From positions 46,262,602-46,326,601 of the forward strand of contig OX387185.1 in the NCBI GenBank assembly GCA_947561395.2: a DNA stretch of 64,000 nucleotides. The letters run 5' to 3'. This stretch comes from Buxus sempervirens. Lineage: Eukaryota; Streptophyta; Magnoliopsida; Buxales; Buxaceae. A program made the translations under genes and the position numbers. The notes beneath the pieces were generated by a model. That model was not told where the DNA came from, searched no databases, and saw only the letters and a program-made list of their open reading frames with translations. This document shows positions 37,797 to 49,700 of the stretch, piece after piece. How positions within the stretch are numbered: the first letter of the stretch is position 1; each line of letters starts with the position of its first letter.

Positions 37797-40700
37797 TCAG
37801 CGATGCTTATTATGCTGTGAATCGCGTCTGGAGGAATCAGAATCTCTTCCCCTGTCTCTGGATTTCTTGTCTCTCTTTATATCTACAGTATCTCTGTAAG
37901 TTCTATGATGAGAAGATCTACTAGAAGAGTCCTTACCATTCTTATGGTGTTTTGAGTGCTTTCTACTGCTAGTACTGCTCTTTCCTCGAGAACTTTTTCT
38001 CTTCTTTGATCGTGAATGGTCTTGGTGTCCATTATCGTCGGAGACATCACTGTTTGAAGTACTGTTCCTCATCTGGTGTCGTCTATGGCGCTTTCTCCTC
38101 CGTTCATCTTCCGAAGACACACTACTGCTCCGACTACAGTGCCGTCTCAAATGTCTTCTACCAGTTTTATCTTCTGACAAATCACTGCCACTCGAATGCT
38201 GGTGCAATCCTGAGTGCTTTCCACCCTTCTTGTGCTCTTGGGTTACCTTCTCCAGTTGTGCATTATCAGAATTGTCTTCAGAGTTGCCAGTAACCGCTGC
38301 TCTGTTACAGCTGCTCCCTGTTTTGCTAATGGGGATCCCATTTCCAATTGAGGAAACATCTGGGGTGACATTCTGATGGCTTAATAAATCATGTGCAGTC
38401 TCCTGACTCTTTGAAGGCCCGTTGAAATTCTGATGGGTAGAAGATGGCTTCACATCAAATTCCTGGATATTAACATCAGTGAAGGAACTCATGGTTTCTC
38501 TTTGGGAAACCAGGTTGTTGGACTTGTTTATTGAGTATGGAGGATCTGGGGGAACCTGTAGGCCAAGCTCTTTACCTAAAGACTCCAGAAAGTCCCCTGC
38601 TATTAAGCGATTTAGAGTTGTATTAGCTGTATCAGTCTGCTTTTGTTGATCCTCAACTTGGTTTTTATCCACTTCGTCATCCGAATCATCAGAGAAAATA
38701 GCCTGAAAATGTGGAAATTTTTATGTTTGCACATCAAAAAGATAGGCAAAATCCACCTAAGAGAAAAGGCGTATCTTCGCAGGTGTGTGCATGTATGGGT
38801 GGGTGGCTGTGTGTGTGTGGTAGAAGATGGGGTCATCCAAGCAAGATGTTCAAACAAGCAATTATGAACGTATATATACAAGATAACTGGCATTCATCAA
38901 ATGCGAGTTGAGCACAAATACAAGATTCCTTTATGCAGTCAATGAAAATTTTTCAGTTTCTAGAATCCGCACCACATCCTAGTTCATGTACGATACATGA
39001 TCAGTCCAAAAACTTGCAGTATATTTATTAGCCTTGTAATCTTGTTTTTTTTTCAAAGAGTGCCATGTAAATTTGGCAAAAGCTTTTATGGTCTGACTCA
39101 ATAGGTTCAGCATGTGGTCAATTCAGACCACCAACCTCGCAAGAAACTCTCTGGATAAACTATGTGCTTGTGTATTAAAAGTTATCATGTTTGGTAGCCA
39201 CGTTTTCTCTACATTCTGCACAAAAAAGACATTGAAAGTGATGCTCTTCGGCCATATGGAAAATGTGAGGATTGAAAACTAATGCAATCACACATGGCAT
39301 GTGAAATCCATGTAATTGGTGCTAATTGGTGCATCCCATTGGTATAATAATTTTTGTAATTAAATAGTAAGTGTACATACGCACCCAAAGTCACATACAC
39401 ATTATTACATATTAACAGACAGATTATAACATGCCTGTCTATTGTCATGGTGTATTTGACTAAGAATAATTAGTAAAAGGAAGAAGATAGGTAGACAAGG
39501 AAGCTTTTAAAAATGTAGTCCCATAAGCATCTAAATGTACCCCTCGAATGGCAATATAAAAAATTGTCACCCTTACAATGTACGAAATAAAGAAAATGAA
39601 AATATACCTTGTACAGGTCAACAGGCCTCTCAATATTTGTAACCGTTGATTCAAGTCCGTGTTCCCCGCTAGTCATATCTTCAATTATCTCATGCGATTC
39701 TGCTTGAGAAATGTGTAATGGCTCTTTATTTGCCACAGTAATTTCATTAGCTTTTGTGGTTTTTAATGAATCTGATGTAAAAATGAGAGCATCCATCTTG
39801 CTTCTCATTCTTGGAGCTGGTGGTGGCTGCAAATGTAAATGAGCTATTTAGTTTAGCCTGCTCTTGAAAAGAAGTTACATAAACAAACATTACAAGAACC
39901 TATTTTTGAGCGAAACCAGGAGACTCATAATACAAATGCATCAGGGATTGTTCTGTCAAAATTAAACAAGCAACTCTACAGAGAACAAGAATGGCTCTCT
40001 TGCTCCACCAAAACAATTAATTTCTCCATGAGCAAATGGTACATGTATTTGTACCTGGCCAATAAATGTGAAGAGATAAATAAAATAATAGTACCTTTCC
40101 CATGTATGGATCAATAATGTCGAAGCGCTTGCATAAAATAGGTGCAGGTCGCCATTGATACTCTTCCCTCTTTGGGTACATTTTCTTCATTATGGGATCT
40201 TCACCTTGAGAATCCTTGACTTGCTGAGACCAGATACTTTAGTTAAGGACATGAATAAAAATCTAAAATCTTGCAAAACTTTGCATAATATAAACATGCA
40301 AGGAGTCCCAATACCAACCTCAGCTCCACCAGAGGTAAACTGCAGCTTTTCAGCTGCTGAGATCTCCATAAAAGACTGGACAGAGGATATCTTGGCCTCC
40401 TTACTCCACCCCGCTTTCTCAATTGCCTCAACTGCAGCCTCAAAGTCCAACCTCTCACGAGCACGAGCAGCTTCTGACATATGACTTGCTCCACCAGAAT
40501 CTGTAGAACGAAGCCCTCCATGATACTTCTGCCTTAAGAACTGCTCAAATCTTTCTTGCTTTGCAGGATCATTCTTGAAAGGTTTTGCAACTTCAGGAAA
40601 TTCACTCTATTTTCCAGACAATATCAATATAAAAGAAAAAAGAACAGAAACAGCCTCAGTTTCAACACAAACCAAAAATGAAATAAATATAAAGCAAAAT

Positions 40701-43700
40701 AAAGTAAAATTTTATGGAGAGTAGAAATATGTTGCTTACAAGTGATGCAGGTTTTGTAAATGTGTCTGAAAGATTATATTGGAGCTGAATGGCATCAGCT
40801 GAAGCAGCTGGTAAGCTGGACTCCTTGGAGCTTCTTTCCAAAGGCCTCTCCCCTAAAATTCTACCACGGCTCTCTGCAGTCAACTTTTGCACACTTGGAA
40901 TAGATTTTGTATCCATTTGCTGCTTTTTCTGATCACTACGCTTCTGCTGTTCCTCCCACAGCTTTCTAGTGTAATATTCATGGCCACTTCCTCCAGTTAG
41001 AAAACAAAATAATTGATTTGCCTTATTCTTCTCTCTGGAGAGATCCTCAAATAATTTACCACAGCGAGCAACCAAACTTGCAAATCCTTCAATCAAGAGT
41101 TTCAGATTATTATCCTCCGGAGGAGGAACCTCAGGAGGAGGATCTGCCAGCTTATATTCAGTCTCAAGAGGAGAAGGAAATTTGTGATAGGGTTCAAAGC
41201 CCACTGGAATAACAGGAGGCTCAAATCTGGATAAGGATCAACCAAATAACAGTGATAACTCTATAAAACCAAAAAAATTAAGCCATTAAGATAGGAGAAA
41301 AAGGACAGATACTTATTGCATGCAAGTAAAAATGGATGATTAAATTTGAGTAACCACGATTATCAACTACCTTTCCAACTGGTAATCAGCATTTGATGCA
41401 ACTTTAAATCCAGGCAAAACCCCCTGTTCATTTTTTAACAACTTTTTGTCACTGTTACTGCTCAATCTTTGAGGTTCGTCAATTTCTTGAACATAAGTCT
41501 CTTCCAAGTGAAATCCTGAATAACAAGTTGCCCTTTAAGAAAGAAGAACTAGACCACTGATATGACGTTTATATCAAATGACAACTAGATCATCTAAATA
41601 AAAACAAAAGCCAACCAGAATGGATCACCTAAATTAAACTACTATTTAGCCATTTTCATTCAATATCACAAATGATCTTATTGATACCTAAGTGAACAGT
41701 TCATAAAACAGCATACGAGGGGCCTGTTCAAGAAGCCATTTTATGCTTTAAGGCCTCCAACTGAAACTATCTGAGACATCCCATTATCCTATAACCAATA
41801 ACCGTATTATTTTTTTTCAATTTCATAAAAAAAATTGTAATTTTTTAGAAAATGTTCAACAGAGTCCTTTCTATTTCTCAAGCATCCTTAAACCTTGGAT
41901 TGTTAAATTCATAAAATATGCAAAGATTTTGTCATATTAAAAATCCTCGACAATCCAATTAACTAATACATAGTTCTGTATTCCTCTACTTTTCAAGCAC
42001 TTTGATACATAGATTTTTAAGTTCATAAAACTTACAATGATGTACATATATTAGAAGCTTCTATCCTCTAATTAACACTCATAGAGATACATACATTATC
42101 ACCTCAAGTGAGAAAGAGATAGGGTATAAAGTCACATAGAGTGGGATTCAAAATCCATAGTATTGCATCCTAATAAACTATTTAACTTATTGATCAAAAA
42201 ATAAGAATAAACTATTTTTTTTTAATCAGTAAGCAAGTGTATTATATATATGATAAAGTAGAGTACAGGTACACAAAAAGTGTACCAGGACAGCCAGGTA
42301 ACTACATATCTAGCTTAGGGAGCCCTCTAGGACAGGGATGAAGTCATACAATCGAATCACACCTTTTCTTCTAACTCCTGAAAATTATTACATAACAGAA
42401 AATCCTCAATAGGTATGTTAGCCGCTTGACCTATAAACCAACCGTGCATTATCCTCAAGGTAGCTCTCTCTAAAACTATTCCACTGCTCTCGGAATTCCT
42501 AAAGATTCTCTTGTTCCTTTCGCCCCATATTACCCAAGCAATTACTGTGGGGGCTAAGTTCCAACATATGTCTCTATATGACTTCTTTTTTCTCCAACCC
42601 CAAGCTTCTAGAGCTTGTCTAAAGTCCTTTGGATGTACCCACACTACTTGTAGCCTTTGGCATATGCATCCCCATAGCCTTGCAATTCCTTTACAGTGAA
42701 TTAGTAAGTGGCTTACACTTTCTTCCTCCTCCTTACATATGATGCACCTATTTGCAAGCTGCCAACCTCTATGCTTCAAATGATCCACAGTTAGCAATTT
42801 ATCAAGTGCAGTAATCCACAAGAAAAATGCCACTTTACTTGGAATTTTGTTTGCCCAAATATCTTTAGACACCTTCACCTCCAGATTTGAACAATGTAAG
42901 TGATCAAAGGCCTCCTTTACTGAAAACAGCCCAGATTTGCTTTGTGTCCATATTCTTTTATCTTCTCCTTGTCCCACAGTCCTATTGTACAATTCATTCA
43001 CTAATGCTTCATAGCTGGTAACTTCCCAATCCATCAAATTTCTCCTTAGGTTGATGTTCCACACAATTCCAGCCTCTGAACTCGTTAAACATTCACAAAC
43101 CGAAACTTGATTATTCTTGCATATGTTGTAGATCGTGGGGTATCTCACCTTCAGTTTAGTCTCACCACACCAAACATCCTCCCAAAATCTGACTTTCAAG
43201 CCATTGCCCACCTTGTATTTGCAATCCTTCTCCACTGATCTCATTAATTTACTAATGGGTCTCCATAGACTTAAACCGAAAGACTAATTTGAAGGAGTTG
43301 GAAACCAATCTCCAGGAGTAGAACCATACTTCTGCTTTAAGATTTCTCTCTAGATATTCCCACTCTCGCATCCGAACCTCCAAATCCATTTTTGGAGGAG
43401 GGCTCTATTAAACAGCGATAAAGGTCTAAAGCCCAAGTCCCCCTTCCTTCTTTGGCTTACAAACCTGATTCCATGCAACTAAGTGATACTTGGCTTCTCC
43501 TCCCACACCCTCCCACAAAAAGTTCCTTTGGATTTGTTCCATCTTCTTTGCCACAGATTTAGGCATCTTTAAAATAGACATATAAAAAGCCGGAAGACTT
43601 GCTAGTACACTCTTGATCAATGTCAATTTACCTCCTTTTGAGAGGGTACAACTCTTCCATGATGCAAGTCTTCTTTCCATATTTTCTATGACTGGGTTCC

Positions 43701-46700
43701 AAGTAGTAGACTTCTTATAGGCAGCACCCAAAGGAATCCCAAGGTATAAGGTTGGGAATTTGCCTATTTTGCATCCTAGACCCCGACATAAGCTAGGCAT
43801 GTTCTCCACCTTCCCTATTTCAAACATCTTATATTTGGTTAAGTTGATTTTTAACCCAATACATGCTTCAAAACACAAAAGAATGCCTCTTAGCCACATA
43901 ATCTAAGAGTGGGTTGGCTTGCAAAAGGTTAAAATATCATCGGCAAACAAAAGGTGGTTGATGGATATAGATCTTCCAAATGTCACCCCTTCCAACATAC
44001 CTCCTTGTGAAGCTCCTAAAATCATCCTACTGAAGACTTCCATAATTATGGTGAATAAGAGAGGAGACAAGGAGTCTCCTTGACGTAAACCCTTTGAACT
44101 CTTGAAGAAACCAGCTGCCTTACCATTGACAAGAAAAGAGCTAGTGGTTGATGAAATACACGAGTAAATCCAATTCTTCCACTTCTCAACAAAGCCCATA
44201 CGATCAAGCATATATATCAAGAATTCCCAATTCACATTATCATACGCCTTCTGAAGGTCAAGCTTACACATGATCATGTTCTCCTTACGCTTCATACACG
44301 AGTTGATGCATTCACTAGCCACTAACACTCCATCCTGTAACTGCCTTCCTCCAACAAAAGCCCCTTGAGATTTAGAAATTAAGTGTTGTAGCATTGGTCG
44401 CATTCTATTGGCTAGCAACTTTGCTATTATCTTGTAAACACTTCCCACCAAACTTATTGGTCTAAACTCACTCAATTTGTACGTTCCTTCCTTCTTCAGG
44501 ATCAACACAATGAATGGGGCATTCATGCTTCTAAAAAATCTTCCACTCTTGTGAAACTCTTCAATAGTTGCCATTAGGTCATCTTTTAAAATCTTCCAAC
44601 ATGCCTTGAAGAATGCCAATGGATAACCATCCGACCTTGGTGCCTTGTCACTATTAAGTTGCCATATGACTCCTTTAACTTCCTCCTCTGAAAATGGCTT
44701 TTCCAATTCATCTCTACCTTCCTCCAATAATTTGTTAAACTCTAATCCATCAACTCTTGGCCTAAAGCTGGCCTCCTCTTTGTATAGCTTTGAAAAAAAT
44801 TCTGGTATCTTCATTCTAATGTCCACTTTCCCTTCATAGACAATCCCTTCGATCTATATCTTAGAGATAGAATTTACCCTTGTCATTGCATTTGCCATTT
44901 TATGGAAAAACTTGGTATTCTAGTCTCCTTCTTTCAACCATAGTACTCTTGATTTTTGTCTCCAAAATATCTCTGTTCTTCTAGCCCATGATCTGAATTC
45001 CACTTTGGTTCTTTCCCTTTTCACCCACTCCTTAAGATTTAGAGTCTCTTCTTCTTCTTGCTTGTCCAGCTCCTTGATTTGCTTTAAGAAGCCTTCCAAT
45101 CGATCGTCCACCTTCCCGAACTCCTTATTCCATATCTTAATTTTGCTTTTCAATAACTTCAGCTTTCTGTCCAAAACATAACTTGGGGCACCAACCACCT
45201 GAAAATCAGCCCACCAACTCTCCACCCTTTTAGTAAACTCCTCATCTTGCAGCCACATGTTCTCAAAGTGGAATGGGGCAGCTCTCTTGATCTCGTTATT
45301 GCAACATAAAATCAGTGGAGTATGATCAGATGTGGGTCTTGGCATTACTTCAACACATAGGTCTGAAAATAGATTTTCCCAATTACTCGACACTAAAAAT
45401 CTATCTTAGACATAGCAGGCCGTGACTGATTGCTTGACCATGTATACTTAGCACCTTTCAAAGGGATATCTACCAGATTTAAGCTATTGATGAAGTCTAA
45501 AAAACCTTTCATAGCTGTAGAAAAGTTCTTGCACCCTTTCCTTTCTGAAGGATATCTAATCACGTTGAAATCCCCGCCAATACTCCGTGGTAGATAAATG
45601 GTTCAAAGTATCGTATCGACGTGCCGTATCGGACGATCCAAAAATGGAAACGTATCGAGGATACGCACGGATACGCATGGATACGCACGGATACGCACTA
45701 AAACGGTGGATACGCATAAAAGATGGTGGATACATGAAACAAAACATATCTTGATAGAAAGATAAGTAAAAAATATGACAAATAAACATGTTTCTGACAT
45801 CATAGGTCTACACAAAGAATATTTATGTATTATGGAAACAAATCAACATATATGCAAAAAGACTTTAAGAAATTTAATAAAAAATAAATAAAAGCCATAA
45901 TATGCTAAATAAACAAATAAATAGAGTAAGAAAGGTTATTGTGCATACCAATTTAAAATTTAATATTAGAGTAATAATTATGATATATTATTATTAATAA
46001 TTTCAAGGAATATATTCTTAATAATAAATGTATATATACGTGTTTGTAAATAATAAAAAAATATTTTTTACAATTATGTATGTAGATTAAATATAATTAT
46101 CTAATACTATATTATATATGTGTGTACATAAGAATAAAATTTGTATAACTTTTTACCACTCAAATATTTTTTTGTATGTAAAATATAATTTTCTAATATT
46201 ATATATATATATACATACATATTTATAATTTTTCAATTTATATATTTATAATTAATTTTATCTTTATATATAAAATATAGCATTTAATATAGAAAACATT
46301 TTTATAAATTTTATTCAAGTTGACTTGTATAGAAAACATTTTTATAAGTTGATGTCTTCTCCTTCCAAAAAAAATAAAATTCAAGTCGACTGGCGACTCC
46401 GATTCGAGGGAGGAAACAGAGGTGGCGACGGCGGCAAAACCAGGTACGCCACCCATCCCTCTGCTCTCTCGCTCTCTCTCCCTCTGTTACTCTCGCTCTC
46501 CCTCTGTCACTCTCGCTCTCTCTCCCTCCCTCTGTTACGCTCTCTCTCCCTCCCTCTGTTACTCTCGCTCTCCCTCTGTCACTCTCGCTCTCTCTCCCTC
46601 CCTCTGTTACGCTCTCTCTCCCTCCCTCTGTTACGCTCTCTCTCCCTCCCTCTGTTACTCTCGCTCTCCCTCTGTCACTCTCGCTCTCTCTCCCTCCCTC

Positions 46701-49700
46701 TGTTACGCTCTCTCTCCCTCCCTCTGTTACTCTCGCTCTCCCTCTGTCACTCTCGCTCTCTCTCCCTCCCTCTGTTACGCTCTCTCTCCCTCTCTTTCTC
46801 TCGCTGTCTCTCGCTCTCTCTCTCGTTCCCTTTCTCTCGCTGTAGCTTGCTCTCTCCCTGTCTCTAGCTCTTTCTCTCTCCCTCTCTGTCTCTCGCTCTC
46901 TCTCGTTCCCTTTCTCTCCCTCTCGCTCTCGCTCGCTCTCTCTCGTTCTCTGTCTCTCGATCTCCCTCTCTGTCTCTTGCTCTCTCTCACTCTCTGTCTC
47001 TCGATCTCCCTTTCTGTCTCTTGCTCTCTCTTGCTCTCCCTCCCTTTCTCTCGTTCTCTTTCCCTCGCTCTATCTCTCTTTCTCAGTCTCTCGCTCTCTA
47101 TCGTTCGAGATACAGGTCGAGACGACCTGTACTCGAAACTGTATGGTGTTTCGTGCCGTTAGGCACGATACACGAAACGTATCGCGCGATACGCGCGATA
47201 CGGCACGATAATTTAAACCCTGAATTGCAACTCTGTCTGGCCACCACCAGTTCCTCCCATAAGATTGGGAGGGAGGAGTCTGAACAGGGGCCATACACAT
47301 TACTAACAAGGACCAGTGTTTTCAGTTTCGGCAGCACGCCACTGAAATTTCGATATTTTTCCCCCAGCGATGCGTTTCGCTAGAGGAAATTGCCAAGGAT
47401 GTTTCCCTGGCGAGATTTTGACAACACTTTTTTTTTTACTCTTTTTTCCCCTCGCGCGCGTGCGAGAGAAATATAAGGAGGTGTCGCTCAATTTGGGGCG
47501 AAATTTTGCCCAAATCGAGCGACGACATTACAGAGAAGGGAGAAACCTCCCCAACTTCAAATCTTTTGCCAAATCCGCCTGATTCAAGCTCAAATCAGTC
47601 CTATTATCATCACTCTACTTAATAGAAGTGATTTGAGAGAGATTTGTGTTAATTTAGAAGAGATTGAAGCGCTTTTACACATCTCATGTTTGGTAACGAG
47701 AAGGTAAACTCGTTTTTTTTTCATTTAGATTGATCAAAAGTTCATAGAATGGTTTGATTATTTGACATGAGCTAGGAACACTATCCATTCTACTATCCTC
47801 AGCAGCTTGGGCCAGCAGATTCATCGGATAATAGTAGTTACGGTACTTCATATGGATATCCTAGAGCATACATGCAAACATCTGATCCATTTGGGATCTT
47901 TCCAGTGAACCCATATCCGTACGGTTATTATGCTATGTCTATACCTACTCAAGCTGTAGCCCCTCCATACGAGCATCCTGGTTATCCTACGCCGTTTACT
48001 CCATCACCACCACAGCCAGAGCCAGATCGTTGCTACTACTATTCTGATTTCCTTCCAGTTGGTATCATAGCACACATGACACAGGAAGAGTATGAGCAGC
48101 ATGTCCGTTCATATCAGAGAGAGTATAGATTTCGGATGGGATGGAAACGTTACTGCCACTTTATTGACGAGAGAGCAGGGTTTGAGCCTTGCCATTCATT
48201 TCAGTACTGATTTGGCGGTATGATTGTATGTTTTTTACTCTTTATATTGTTGTTTCAGTTTAATTTAAAATTTGGATCCTATTTGTCATTTTGATTTATG
48301 CACAGCCCACAGCATCACCCCGATCATTACATTTACATGTCACATTGCGTTTACATGATTTTTTAAAGTATATAACTGCTACTTGTAGTAATTTCAGTAC
48401 AATTATACATGCAAATGCAATTATTTTACATATTATTATTGTAAATCATTGATTTTGGGACTAAACGAGGGCAAAAAAATTTCAGCAGCAAGCCCAGATT
48501 CACTGGAAAATCATTTTTCCAGTGAATGTCGGTACCGAAACTCAAAATCTTGACAAGGACTGATACTGCCAATTTCAAGATGAGGAAAGAGGCTGAAATT
48601 GAATACATCTTGATCCAACATTGACATAGCTTCATAACACCACTTTTCTAGGCCAATATTCTACCTCCCGATTTACCTCTCGATGGTAAGAACAGCCATC
48701 CGATTCTATCGTACTCCCATAAGCTTCTTATAATACATCTGTCTACTAACTCTATTTTAGATTCCTGGAGCATAACAATATCTGGTTTCCATACTCTTAG
48801 TAATGTCCTCACAGCATCCTTCTTCTCTACTGCGTTCAAGCCTCTTATGTGCCACGATAATATCTTAAGCTTCATCAAGACATGCAGGTCCCCTCTTGCC
48901 TTTCTTCCTACAACTGCTAGATATATCCTTCACTGACCAGGTTAGTTTCTGAAGCTCCTTCTCTGTTTTCCTATTTACCTCCTTCATTTTAGAGCTATGA
49001 GCTTCAATAACAGTGAATAAAGCCATGGCTTCTTTCTCAAATCCTTCAAAAGAAACTCCCAGAAATTTGCTCATCAAACTTATCTTATTTAGCAGCTCAA
49101 CTGGCTCATCTTTCTCCTTGTTAAAGCCTAATATTCACTCATTAGACTGAGTGTCCCACTGCTGATCTCTGGAAGGGCTTTTATCTTGAGAGATAGGATC
49201 GTCCTCTTCGGGATTTAAAATTTGAAGAGGAGGAATATTCTCACACTGGATAACCATGTGGGAACCACCTTCATATTGCCTTGTTTCTGCTACATAATCA
49301 GCAGGCTGTTCTTGGGCATCCAATTAAATTTGGTGGGTATCATCTTCCACACCACTATCCATTCTCCACTCCTTGGTCCCATCTGTTTCTACAGGAATCC
49401 CATCTCCTTCTACCTGATTTCTGACCATCAAGGTCCTTTCAGAAACACCGCCAGGAATTAGTTGACTGTGGATGTCATAGGACCTTCTTGCATGGCTCTT
49501 CTCATGATTATGGGCGTCAACCGACAGCTGCTGAAAAGAATCGGAGGTGAATTGAACTTCTTCTATGTCTGATTCCATGCGCACATGAGCTGGGTAGTCT
49601 CCAACTTCGCATGTCAACCCTCGAGATATGGTGCAGCTAATCTCCGAAACTCTTCCATCCTCCGCCTCCGAGTTTGGATTCCATAGCATTTCTACAGACT

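Noticed and set aside
46456-47105. Regular repeats considered as a CRISPR-like array
   Set aside because: No spacers; continuous pyrimidine satellite in a plant nuclear genome.
46422-47162. Long open frames (246 and 180 codons) in the CT tract
   Set aside because: Leu/Ser/Arg-only low-complexity translations, open in several phases at once because CT repeats lack stop codons; part of the satellite.
47872-48210. A stand-alone small host gene
   Set aside because: Considered because the frame is clean with an ATG, but it lies wholly within a transposon with target duplications and looks like the tail of a larger protein.
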